A DNA stretch of 64,000 nt, taken from assembly GCA_045543555.1 (NCBI GenBank), contig JAZQMQ010000007.1:1-64000 (forward strand). Reading direction: 5' to 3'. How positions within the stretch are numbered: position 1 is the first letter of the stretch; each line of letters begins with the position of its first letter. The translations under genes and the position numbers were made by a program. Source of the stretch: Colimorpha_A sp045543555. Lineage in GTDB: Bacteria > Bacillota > Clostridia > Oscillospirales > CAG-272. Below the pieces are notes generated by a model. That model was not told the DNA's origin, ran no database searches, and was given only the letters and a program-made list of their open reading frames with translations. Positions 26,008-34,056 of the stretch are shown piece after piece.

Positions 26008-26685
26008 ATGTATAATATTCTCGTTGTTGACGATGAAGTCAATATAAGAAAGCTTATAAGAAAATATGCCGAATTTGAGGGGCACGACGTTACCGAGGCT
26101 CAAAATGGTATCGAAGCAATAAAGCTTTGCGAACAGCGCCGTTATGATATTATCATAATGGACGTTATGATGCCCGAGCTCGACGGATTTTCTGCAAGCC
26201 ATATAATCAGGCAAAGAAGTGATACGCCTATACTCATACTGTCTGCGCGAGGTGAAGAATATGACAAAATAAACGGCTTTAAAGTGGGAGCTGACGACTA
26301 CGTTGTTAAGCCTTTCTCCGCCAAGGAGCTTATGCTGAGAGTTGAAGCTATCATGAAGCGAAGCAAAGCGCAAAATAAGGAAATAAAAGACGTATTTGTG
26401 TATCGCTCACTCACAATTGACTTCACCGCAAGGATAGTATCTATAGACGGGCAGAGGGTCGATATGTCACCCAAGGAGTATGATCTGCTCTTTTATATGT
26501 GCAAGAATAAGAACATCGCTCTGAGCCGTGAAAAGCTTATCACAGAGGTCTGGGGCTATGATTTCTATGGCGATGACAGAACACTTGATACTCATATAAA
26601 GCTCCTTCGTAAGAATCTGCGTCAATACAGCGAGCTTATCGTTACACTGCGAGGGGTGGGATATCGTTTTGACACCTCGGAATAA
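26008..26685 (+). CDS. OmpR-family response regulator
   Basis: A 225-residue regulator. The receiver domain has acidic pocket DDE at 8-10, phospho-acceptor Asp52 in IIMDVMMPELDG and conserved Lys101 in VVKPF. The C-terminal winged helix (about 130-222) ends in the typical TLRGVGYRF. It is paired with the sensor kinase that starts just after its stop. Target genes are unknown; the adjacent htrA is a natural candidate. Confidence 0.95.
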   Translation: MYNILVVDDEVNIRKLIRKYAEFEGHDVTEAQNGIEAIKLCEQRRYDIIIMDVMMPELDGFSASHIIRQRSDTPILILSARGEEYDKINGFKVGADDYVVKPFSAKELMLRVEAIMKRSKAQNKEIKDVFVYRSLTIDFTARIVSIDGQRVDMSPKEYDLLFYMCKNKNIALSREKLITEVWGYDFYGDDRTLDTHIKLLRKNLRQYSELIVTLRGVGYRFDTSE

Positions 26686-26686
26686 T

Positions 26687-28147
26687 ATGAAGCGTCAAAT
26701 CAAAATAAAATGGAAGCTTTTTTCCTATATTGCCGCTTTTACTTCAATCGTCCTGATCCTTATCTGGCTTCTTCAGATTGTGTTTTTAAAAGATATCTAC
26801 CGTTCAATTAAGACGAATGAGATCAAAGAGGCCGCCTCTGAACTCAAGACAGCATCTAAAAAGCCCGTCCAGCTTGACAACGAGGCTATGAAGATAGCAA
26901 ACAAGTATGATCTTTGCATAATAGCCTATCGTATAGACAAAAATGGAGGCGCTATCCAGCTTTTCTCCCATGATGCTATTATAAATTGCGCGATCCATGA
27001 TATGACAGGCACTGAAATTTTGTTCTTTCATAAAACTGCAAAAATAAACGGGGGAAAGTCTCTCCAATTTTATGTATTCGATCCTTCAACAGACAAGTAC
27101 GTGCCTAATCAGAATGACAAGTCGGATGCACCTGAAGCTCTCATCTATGCCTTCATAATTCAAGACACTTTTGGAAACGATATGCTTTTTGTATTGAATT
27201 CATTCGTTTCACCTGTTGATGCAACCATAAAAACACTTAACAATATAATTATCATAATTGGTGGTATGATGATAATTATGTCATTGGTGCTGACGTTAAT
27301 CCTCTCAAAAGCCATCACCGATCCAATAGCACACATCAGTAAGTCCGCAATTCAGTTGGCATCCGGCGATTACTCCACCACGTTCCCGAAAGGAAACTAC
27401 AAAGAAATCAATGATCTTTCCCAAACACTTAATTATGCTGCTTCGGAATTATCAAAAACAGACAGGCTTCGTTCAGAGCTAATAGCCAATACCTCACATG
27501 ACTTAAGAACTCCTCTTACAATGATAACAGGTTATGCCGAAATAATGCGCGATCTTCCGGAGGAAAATACGCCAGAGAATGCACAGATAATAATTGATGA
27601 ATCCAAACGGCTAACATCACTTGTTAACGATATGCTCGACATATCAAAGCTTGAAAGCGGAGCCATACCGACTGTAATGGAACATTTTTGCTTAACAGAA
27701 ACCATTTCAGAAGAGCTCAAGCGCTATCAACAGCTATGTAAGCAAGATGGATACACCGTTGTATTTGAAGCTAATGAGGTCATAAACGTTACCACAGACA
27801 GAAAAAAACTGATACAGGCACTTTTTAACCTCGTAAATAACGCGCTGACCTACACAGGAGAAGATAAGCTCGTAACTGTACGGCAAGAGAAATATTTTGA
27901 TGAGATTGCAAGCGCACACTACGTAAGGCTGTCTGTAATTGATACAGGCGAAGGAATCCCCGAAGAAAAGCTTGATCTTATCTGGGACAGGTACTATAAG
28001 ATAGAAAGTACACATAGGCGATCAGCTTTCGGAAGCGGTCTCGGTCTTTCTATCGTAAGAAAGATCATGGATATCATTGGAGGCAGATGCGGAGTCCTTT
28101 CATCAAACGGTAACGGAAGTATTTTCTGGATCGAAATACCATTCTGA
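26687..28147 (+). CDS. Sensor histidine kinase
   Basis: A 486-residue membrane kinase. Two membrane helices (about 10-33 and 185-210) flank an extracytoplasmic sensor of about 150 residues; then a HAMP linker, the H box NTSHDLRTPLTM with His near 271, and an ATPase domain with N box (ALFNLVNNALTYT), G1 (DTGEGIPEE) and G2 (GSGLGLSIV). I chose ATG 26687, one base after the regulator stop; TTG 26669 is a possible overlapping start. Signal unknown. It phosphorylates the preceding regulator. Confidence 0.94.
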   Translation: MKRQIKIKWKLFSYIAAFTSIVLILIWLLQIVFLKDIYRSIKTNEIKEAASELKTASKKPVQLDNEAMKIANKYDLCIIAYRIDKNGGAIQLFSHDAIINCAIHDMTGTEILFFHKTAKINGGKSLQFYVFDPSTDKYVPNQNDKSDAPEALIYAFIIQDTFGNDMLFVLNSFVSPVDATIKTLNNIIIIIGGMMIIMSLVLTLILSKAITDPIAHISKSAIQLASGDYSTTFPKGNYKEINDLSQTLNYAASELSKTDRLRSELIANTSHDLRTPLTMITGYAEIMRDLPEENTPENAQIIIDESKRLTSLVNDMLDISKLESGAIPTVMEHFCLTETISEELKRYQQLCKQDGYTVVFEANEVINVTTDRKKLIQALFNLVNNALTYTGEDKLVTVRQEKYFDEIASAHYVRLSVIDTGEGIPEEKLDLIWDRYYKIESTHRRSAFGSGLGLSIVRKIMDIIGGRCGVLSSNGNGSIFWIEIPF

Positions 28148-28150
28148 CAA

Positions 28151-28182
28151 AAATATGCACTCAAATTTGAGTGCATATTTTT
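28151..28182 (+). terminator. Terminator of the two-component operon
   Basis: A perfect 30-base inverted repeat (28151-28180, centre AAATTT) with flanking A and T runs. Confidence 0.85.
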
Positions 28183-28230
28183 TATATTTGTGTAAAGAAT
28201 AACTTAAAATCAATATTAAAGGAGAAAGCA

Positions 28231-28659
28231 ATGAACGATACAGTTAAACTCTTGAAGGAATGTGATTCAGGCTGTCGAACAGCAATTGACGGGATGTCTG
28301 CCGCCATATCAAAGGTCACCTCCCCTATCCTTAAGGAAGAGATAGCCGCAAGCAGTAAAACCCACGCAGAAATTGGCAAGGAATGTCACAAGCTTTTGAA
28401 TTCAATTGGTGAATACGGTGGTGAGCCACCCGCTTTTGGCGAAATGATGATGAAGGCAGGGACCGGAATCAAGCTTGCAGCCGATTCTACCGACAAGCAC
28501 ATCGCAAAAATGATGGTAGACGGCGCAAATATGGGAATTCAGTCAATAACAAAAGCCATAAACAGCCTTCAAGGGTGTTCATCGGAGAGCAAGACTCTCG
28601 CGAAAAAGATCATTGACGAGGAAAAAAGATTCTATAATTCTATGCTTCAATATCTTTAA
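28231..28659 (+). CDS. Small helical bundle protein, DUF2383/ferritin-like
   Basis: A 142-residue, all-helical cytosolic protein beginning MNDTVKLLKECDSGCRTAIDG. The pattern, an N-terminal LLKECDSGC helix and a second helix with THAEIGKECHKLL, resembles the PA2169/DUF2383 family of ferritin-like bundles often linked to stress responses. Function unknown. AAAGGAG precedes the ATG. Its last 20 bases overlap the 3' end of the convergent serine hydrolase gene. Confidence 0.7.
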   Translation: MNDTVKLLKECDSGCRTAIDGMSAAISKVTSPILKEEIAASSKTHAEIGKECHKLLNSIGEYGGEPPAFGEMMMKAGTGIKLAADSTDKHIAKMMVDGANMGIQSITKAINSLQGCSSESKTLAKKIIDEEKRFYNSMLQYL

Positions 28660-30409
28660 ACAACGTGAAATGAGGCTCAAATCTCTTTTCAAGCTTAAGG
28701 AATATTGAGTCGGAATCGAGAATAGAAACAACGTCAGCGATTGTTTTATTTTTTCTGATAACGCGCTCAATCTCATCTACAAACATCCAAACAAGTCCAA
28801 GTCCGGGTGATTCCGACATAGATACATCAATTCGGTCACCCTTAAAATACACTTTGATGTACCGCGTGCTTGAGATTTCGGGGAACGTAACCTTGATAAC
28901 AAGCACGTCGGTGCCGACCTCGTTTTTTGAGAAATCAGATATCACCGACGCTCTGTATTCGGTGACGCCGAATTTTAATACTGTGTCAATAGATTTACCT
29001 GGCACAAGAGGAAGACGCTTAATTCCTTCACCTTCTTCAAAATCTATATACAGCCGGTTATCCTCGCGTCTTAAGCAAAGTGAGCGTATGCCCGTTGCAT
29101 AGCTGTTTCTGACAAGCTGTTCAGTGATAGGTAAAATACCATAGCTTGCGGCACTTCCGCCCTTCTGCGCGCTTTTAAACGGCGCGTCGTTAACATCTGA
29201 GGAGAAGTATATGTTTCCAAGTACCTTTTCTGCTTCTTTAGGAAGTTTTGTCTTAAAGAAGGAGCCGTGCCTTTTAGCTTTTTTACCCTTCAGAGCTCGT
29301 AAGACCTTATTCATTTTTATGCTATAAGGAATTTGAGGGTTTGCAGTATAAAAATATCTGTCGATTATATCGTAATACTCGCTCTGCTGGAAAAGCTGCT
29401 CCATACCGCCGTTTGTAATTATTATTATTTTTTGATCTCTTAATACAAGCGCATCCTGACAGAACATTCCGTTAAAGAGAAAGCTGTTCTTGTCCTTGTT
29501 GCACCACACGTGCAAACCGTAATCAAATTCTCCGAATTCATCAGGAGTTTTCACGGAAGGCATTGTTGATGCCCTAATCCATTTTTCAGATATTATACGT
29601 TTCCCCTGCCATATTCCGTTATCAAGATACAGCTGTGCAAGCTTCGCAACGTCTTCCCTTTTCAGATAAAGTCCCCAACCGCCGTTTTCAATATCCTCAG
29701 GGGATCTTTCCCAATAGTACGACGTTATACCAAGCGGATCAAATAATCTCGGCTTAAGGTAATCGCACAAGCCTTGTCCGCTGATCTCTTTTACAATGCA
29801 AGACAGAACATATGAATTCAAGCTGTTATAATTGAACTTCTTGCCGTGCTGAAAGGTTACTCCCGATTCGAAATAAGCTCTGAGCCAGTTTTTTTCAACA
29901 ACCGTTCCAACCTCCGCAAAGCTCGCACCGGATGTCATCGTAAGAAGGTGGCGCACTGTAAGATTTCTGTATCCTAAAGCGGCAAAGGGTCCTACCTTTT
30001 TATCAAGTATTTTTATAGCCTTATCGTCAAGGGAAAGTTTGCCCTCATCGATAAGCATACCGATCGCCATCGAAGTAACAGACTTACTTAGCGAATGCCA
30101 TACGTGGAGAATATCGCTGTTATGTCCTTCAAATGCAGCATCACAAATTACAGCTCCATCTTTGACGATCATAACACCGTGAAGATCAAGCTTCTTTACG
30201 TTCATTGTTTCGTGCAAAAAGCTTCCGACCAAAAATGATGATATACCCTTATCCTCGGGTCGTACACGTTCAAGACGCGTGCCTAAATCACCATCCGGAG
30301 AAAAGAGCGGCTTACAAGGCACGTGATCAGATATTTGCTTCATCGGACTTGTTCTGTCGAGAAGCCTTGTCAAATACTTAAATATATTTGGTGCAACTAT
30401 AATGTCCAT
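28640..30409 (-). CDS. Beta-lactamase-fold serine hydrolase
   Basis: A 589-residue protein whose residues 60-365 match the class C beta-lactamase/esterase fold: SxxK as SLSK (Ser106, Lys109) and a tyrosine block YNSLNSYVLS near 200 in place of YxN. The C-terminal 220 residues form an extra beta-rich domain of unknown function. No signal peptide is visible. Such enzymes hydrolyse esters or D-amino-acid peptides; the substrate cannot be told. GGAGG precedes the ATG. It is transcribed divergently from mrp. Confidence 0.82.
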   Translation of the reverse strand: MDIIVAPNIFKYLTRLLDRTSPMKQISDHVPCKPLFSPDGDLGTRLERVRPEDKGISSFLVGSFLHETMNVKKLDLHGVMIVKDGAVICDAAFEGHNSDILHVWHSLSKSVTSMAIGMLIDEGKLSLDDKAIKILDKKVGPFAALGYRNLTVRHLLTMTSGASFAEVGTVVEKNWLRAYFESGVTFQHGKKFNYNSLNSYVLSCIVKEISGQGLCDYLKPRLFDPLGITSYYWERSPEDIENGGWGLYLKREDVAKLAQLYLDNGIWQGKRIISEKWIRASTMPSVKTPDEFGEFDYGLHVWCNKDKNSFLFNGMFCQDALVLRDQKIIIITNGGMEQLFQQSEYYDIIDRYFYTANPQIPYSIKMNKVLRALKGKKAKRHGSFFKTKLPKEAEKVLGNIYFSSDVNDAPFKSAQKGGSAASYGILPITEQLVRNSYATGIRSLCLRREDNRLYIDFEEGEGIKRLPLVPGKSIDTVLKFGVTEYRASVISDFSKNEVGTDVLVIKVTFPEISSTRYIKVYFKGDRIDVSMSESPGLGLVWMFVDEIERVIRKNKTIADVVSILDSDSIFLKLEKRFEPHFTLFKDIEA

Positions 30410-30432
30410 ATTAAACCTCCGATCATATTTTC

Positions 30433-30438
30433 ATTATA
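30433..30438 (-). promoter_or_regulatory. Extended -10 of the serine hydrolase gene
   Basis: On the minus strand TGTTATAAT, an extended -10, about 24 bases before the ATG; the -35 is weak. Confidence 0.5.
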
Positions 30439-30516
30439 ACACATAATTTTTAAAATTACTCTTTTTTAATAATTGTTAATAAAAGTATTACAATTCGTTA
30501 TTTTATTAAATATCTC

Positions 30517-30544
30517 TTGATTTTTTGATTTTTTTGAGTATAAT
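30517..30544 (+). promoter_or_regulatory. mrp promoter
   Basis: TTGATT (30517-30522), 16-bp spacer, TATAAT (30539-30544). Confidence 0.65.
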
Positions 30545-30582
30545 AATTAACTGATAAAGTATTCTGAAATGGAGGATAAAAA

Positions 30583-31410
30583 ATGTCAGAAGAATGCACC
30601 CATGACTGTTCGAGCTGCAGTGCAAACTGTTCCTCAAAAAAGGAAAGCTTACTCGCGCCCTGCAATGCCAACAGCAAGATCAAAAATGTAATAGGAATCG
30701 TAAGCGGTAAGGGAGGCGTTGGTAAATCTCTTGTCACTTCCATGCTCGCTATCACGATCAACAGAAGAGAAATAAACACAGCGATTCTCGATGCCGATAT
30801 CACAGGACCTTCCATCCCCAAAATATTCGGCGTTTCGGGTCCCGTCACAGGCGATGACAGAGGAATCTTCCCTGTCGTTTCCAAAATGGGTACCAAAATC
30901 ATGAGCCTTAATCTTCTTCTCGACGAGGACACAACCCCTGTCGTTTGGCGAGGCCCCGTTATCGCAGGAACAGTTAAGCAGTTCTGGACAGACGTTTTCT
31001 GGGACGACGTAGACTATATGTTCGTTGATATGCCTCCCGGAACGGGCGACGTACCGCTTACCGTTTTCCAATCACTTCCGTTAAACGGTATCGTAATCGT
31101 AACAAGCCCGCAGGAGCTCGTTTCGATGATCGTCGAAAAGGCTGTAAGAATGGCTAATCTTATGAACATTCCCGTTCTTGGAATCGTCGAAAACATGAGC
31201 TATCTCAATTGTCCCGATTGCGGCAAGGAAATAAAGATCTTCGGCGAATCCCACGTCGACGAAGTTGCAAAACAATACGGTCTTAAGGTTCTCGCAAGAA
31301 TCCCGATCGATCCTGCACTTGCAAATCTTTGCGATAAGGGAGCACTCGAGCTTATGGAATGCGACGCTATGGAAGCGGCTGCAGACTATATTGAAAGCAA
31401 GCTTTCTTAA
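30583..31410 (+). CDS. mrp: Mrp/NBP35-family Fe-S cluster carrier ATPase
   Basis: A 275-residue cytosolic P-loop ATPase that assembles or carries Fe-S clusters. The N-terminus carries four cysteines (Cys5, 9, 12, 16), the deviant Walker A SGKGGVGKSLVT is near residue 43, Walker B is VDMPPGTGD near 148, and the cluster-binding CPDC lies near 206. The N-terminal Cys group is a feature of NBP35-like members. GGAGG precedes ATG. It is monocistronic with its own terminator. Confidence 0.93.
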   Translation: MSEECTHDCSSCSANCSSKKESLLAPCNANSKIKNVIGIVSGKGGVGKSLVTSMLAITINRREINTAILDADITGPSIPKIFGVSGPVTGDDRGIFPVVSKMGTKIMSLNLLLDEDTTPVVWRGPVIAGTVKQFWTDVFWDDVDYMFVDMPPGTGDVPLTVFQSLPLNGIVIVTSPQELVSMIVEKAVRMANLMNIPVLGIVENMSYLNCPDCGKEIKIFGESHVDEVAKQYGLKVLARIPIDPALANLCDKGALELMECDAMEAAADYIESKLS

Positions 31411-31416
31411 AAATTC

Positions 31417-31443
31417 AGCGCCTTCATTTTGAAGGCGCTTTTC
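31417..31443 (+). terminator. mrp terminator
   Basis: AGCGCCTTC (31417-31425) with GAAGGCGCT (31431-31439), 5-base loop, then TTTTC. Confidence 0.85.
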
Positions 31444-31450
31444 TTTACGC

Positions 31451-31479
31451 AAAAAGACCTCCGAATGCTCGGAGGTCTT
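31451..31479 (-). terminator. Terminator of the PrsA-like gene
   Basis: On the minus strand an 11-bp stem (31479-31469 with 31464-31454), 4-base loop, followed by five T. Confidence 0.85.
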
Positions 31480-31494
31480 AATTATTAGCTCAGA

Positions 31495-33075
31495 TTAGGG
31501 AATCTTGAACATTATTTCGTAGTCGTACTCAAGCTTGTACTGCTTGGAAAGCTCTTCGAGCTTGTCCTCGTAAGCTTCTTCCTTGAGTCCTGCTTCAGCA
31601 GTGCTTTCCCAAGCGATATCTCCCTCGCCTACGTAGTACATCATGTGCCAACCGTAAGTGGTCTTTACAAGCTCAACGTCGCCTGCCTTACGAGCCTCAT
31701 CGTAGATCCAGTTCTCAAACTCCTCTACCATTGCGCCCTTAGCAACGTTCTCATAAAGGCCGCCGTCCTCACCGTTGGAGTCAGCGGTGTGCTCCTTTGC
31801 AAGCTCACCAAATGCTTCAGCGGTCTTGTCGCCCTTGTTATACTCTTCAAGGATCTTATCAGCCTCTGCCTTTGCCTTCTTGAAGTCGTCCTCAAGCTTT
31901 GTTCCGGTAAGGGATCTGTTAACATCAAAGAGAATGTGTCTTACGTCCTGGGTCTTATACTGATCATAGTATGCGGGACCCTCAAGCATATATACGGTGT
32001 AACTGATGGAGGTATTGCTCTTGGACTCCTTGATATAGGTATCGTTTGCCTTACGTTCAGCGTTGTATGCCCAAGTGTAGTACTCCTTGGTTGCAGCTGC
32101 TGTTGCCTTGGTCTCATCGTAGTACTCGCCTTTGGTGATGTACTTATCGATATTAATTTCTGTCTCGGTTTCGGTCTTGTTGTCAGCCTTCTCGTTCTTC
32201 TTGTCGGATTCAGCCTTTACAAGATCCTTGATTGCATTCTTGAATGCTTCGACGTCAGCAGAACCCTTAAGAGCCTCTGCCTTTGCCTTGAGTGCTGCAT
32301 CAACTGCAGTCTTCTCCTCGGTGGTAGCATCCTTTTTATACTCTTCAGTGAAGGTGTAAGATACGTAGTCAACCTTCATGAACTTACCGGGATTCTTTTC
32401 ACGGTATTCCTGAAGCTGCTCTGCGGAGAAGGTTCCGTCAAGATCGTCGAGGAACTTCTCAACAAACTTGGAAGCAATCATCTCGAGTTCAACAACTCTT
32501 CTTACTGCACCCTCGGTAACACCGGGGCAATATACAGCCTGAAGGTACTTGGTTACGGAACCGTAGCCCTTCTTGTAGGCGGTGTTCTTAATCTCCTTGA
32601 GCAGATCGTCGATCTCCTTGGTATCTTCAGCTGTAAGGGTCATACCCTCAAGCTCAGCTGCAGATGCGAATGCAACATACTGGTTAAACTGATCCATAGT
32701 AATGGAACAGAAATACTCATACCAGGTCTTGTTCTTATCAAGAGCACAAGCACCGGTCTGCTGCTTTAAGGATTTTGTTGTGTCGTAGCCGTAGTACTGA
32801 AGGTAGCTGCTGTACTGAAAAAGATTGTCATAAAGAAGGTAAGCGAACATCGCGTTATCGATCTCGTATTTTCCGTCCTTACCGCCCTTTGCAGTAATGC
32901 TTCCCTCAAGATATACGGTTGCGGGGATAGAAGAGATGATGATGGCTGCAACGATTGCAACTGTGATCACAGCTGTTGCTACCCAACCGATTATCTTCTT
33001 CTGCTTTGCCTTCTTCTGCTGAAGTCTGACAAGCTGTCTCTTTGAAAGCTTTACTCCGCTCTCATTTGCGCCCAT
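31495..33075 (-). CDS. Membrane-anchored PrsA/SurA-like parvulin foldase
   Basis: A 526-residue protein. A basic N-terminus and one membrane helix (about 29-50) anchor it facing outward. A SurA_N-like helical chaperone region follows with a charged Lys/Glu-rich section near 290-310, then a parvulin peptidyl-prolyl isomerase domain at about 375-490 (VRHILFDV, DGGLYENVAKG, TTYGWHMMYYVGE). PrsA helps exported proteins fold at the membrane/wall interface. Unlike PrsA there is no lipobox; a transmembrane anchor is used. The gene is preceded by a 165-nt structured leader. Monocistronic. Confidence 0.85.
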   Translation of the reverse strand: MGANESGVKLSKRQLVRLQQKKAKQKKIIGWVATAVITVAIVAAIIISSIPATVYLEGSITAKGGKDGKYEIDNAMFAYLLYDNLFQYSSYLQYYGYDTTKSLKQQTGACALDKNKTWYEYFCSITMDQFNQYVAFASAAELEGMTLTAEDTKEIDDLLKEIKNTAYKKGYGSVTKYLQAVYCPGVTEGAVRRVVELEMIASKFVEKFLDDLDGTFSAEQLQEYREKNPGKFMKVDYVSYTFTEEYKKDATTEEKTAVDAALKAKAEALKGSADVEAFKNAIKDLVKAESDKKNEKADNKTETETEINIDKYITKGEYYDETKATAAATKEYYTWAYNAERKANDTYIKESKSNTSISYTVYMLEGPAYYDQYKTQDVRHILFDVNRSLTGTKLEDDFKKAKAEADKILEEYNKGDKTAEAFGELAKEHTADSNGEDGGLYENVAKGAMVEEFENWIYDEARKAGDVELVKTTYGWHMMYYVGEGDIAWESTAEAGLKEEAYEDKLEELSKQYKLEYDYEIMFKIP

Positions 33076-33085
33076 TGTTTACTCC

Positions 33086-33241
33086 ATTCTCCGACGAAAG
33101 AAATATTTTAATACCGCCCCACCGACGTTCGTCGGCTTCGGTGAAGCAGATCCGCTTGGATCACGGAGGATCGGGCGATTCTACGCATGATACACTCGGA
33201 TACACCGTTTGGTGCACTTTTTCGGGACAAACCCGACATAC
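33086..33241 (-). ncRNA. Structured 5' leader of the PrsA-like gene
   Basis: The minus-strand leader of about 165 nt can form a set of compatible helices. Two 5' hairpins lie at 33222-33236 (5 bp) and 33203-33214 (4 bp). A closing helix GGGCG/CGCCC (33115-33119 with 33173-33177) encloses a GATCC-GCTT-GGATC hairpin (33149-33162) and a CCGAC-GTTC-GTCGG hairpin (33122-33135). An alternative CACCGA/TCGGTG helix (33120-33125 with 33138-33143) competes with the last one. No riboswitch class is recognised and no terminator T-run is present, so control of translation is more likely than attenuation. Confidence 0.4.
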
Positions 33242-33247
33242 TCCGTT

Positions 33248-33276
33248 ATTTTACCACACTTTTGGTGCTAAGTCAA
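33248..33276 (-). promoter_or_regulatory. Promoter of the PrsA-like gene
   Basis: On the minus strand TTGACT (33276-33271), 17-bp spacer, TAAAAT (33253-33248), with transcript start near 33241. Confidence 0.75.
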
Positions 33277-33361
33277 TACTATTATAAAACTTAAAAGTTT
33301 GTTCTTATATTATTTTCTTTCAGTTTAATATTTTGTAATAGTAAAATGTGCTTAATAACTA

Positions 33362-33390
33362 TTGAAAAATACATTCATCTGTGATATAAT
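33362..33390 (+). promoter_or_regulatory. Promoter of the MBL-gltX-glnS unit
   Basis: TTGAAA (33362-33367), 17-bp spacer, TATAAT (33385-33390). Confidence 0.78.
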
Positions 33391-33420
33391 AGTAGGGTTA
33401 ATAATAGCAAGGGGCATTGT

Positions 33421-34041
33421 ATGAAGGTTTTTAAATTTTCAGTAGGTCCTATGGGGACGAATTCATATATTGTTTGCGATGAGATCAGCAAGGACGCTTT
33501 CATCACCGATCCGGGCGATGAAGGTGAAAAATTGCTTAATACAATTGCTTCAAAAGGCTTAAATATAAAATACGTGATTCTTACACACGGACACTTTGAT
33601 CACATTATGGCATTAAACGACATTTTGAATAAGACAGACGCAAAATTGCTTGTACATAAGCTCGATGCACCAATGTTAGATGATCCAGCATTAAGTCTTT
33701 TGAGCAGATTTTCATCAAAAATTCTAGATTTTCCCAAACCAGACGGACTTCTTGAGGATGGCGATGCTTTAAGTCTCGGAAGCTCGACATTTCATATCAT
33801 ACACACACCGGGACACACACAGGGCTCAATATGCATAAAGGTCGGGGATGACCTTATAAGCGGCGACACACTTTTCAGAGAGAACATAGGAAGATATGAT
33901 CTCCCCGGCGGCGACTTTCAAACTCTGATGAAATCGCTTAAAAAGATAGTCAGCCTTGAAATAAAGGGAAAGATATATCCGGGTCACGGCATGTCAACTA
34001 CTCTCGACCATGAATTAAATTACAACACCTATCTAATGTGA
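33421..34041 (+). CDS. Metallo-beta-lactamase-fold hydrolase (glyoxalase II-like)
   Basis: A 206-residue cytosolic MBL-fold enzyme. The dinuclear metal motif THGHFDHI is near residue 60, followed by HTPGHTQGSI near 130, SGDTLF near 150 and GHG near 190, all expected ligands present. The short YcbL/hydroxyacylglutathione-hydrolase-like form usually cleaves a thioester; the substrate is not evident. AAGGGG precedes ATG. It sits 15 bases before gltX and shares its promoter. Confidence 0.85.
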   Translation: MKVFKFSVGPMGTNSYIVCDEISKDAFITDPGDEGEKLLNTIASKGLNIKYVILTHGHFDHIMALNDILNKTDAKLLVHKLDAPMLDDPALSLLSRFSSKILDFPKPDGLLEDGDALSLGSSTFHIIHTPGHTQGSICIKVGDDLISGDTLFRENIGRYDLPGGDFQTLMKSLKKIVSLEIKGKIYPGHGMSTTLDHELNYNTYLM

Positions 34042-34056
34042 AAGGACGATATAAAT

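Noticed and set aside
31645..32769. 374-residue plus-strand ORF opposite the PrsA-like gene
   Set aside because: Leu/Cys-rich shadow of a highly biased gene; no start signal.
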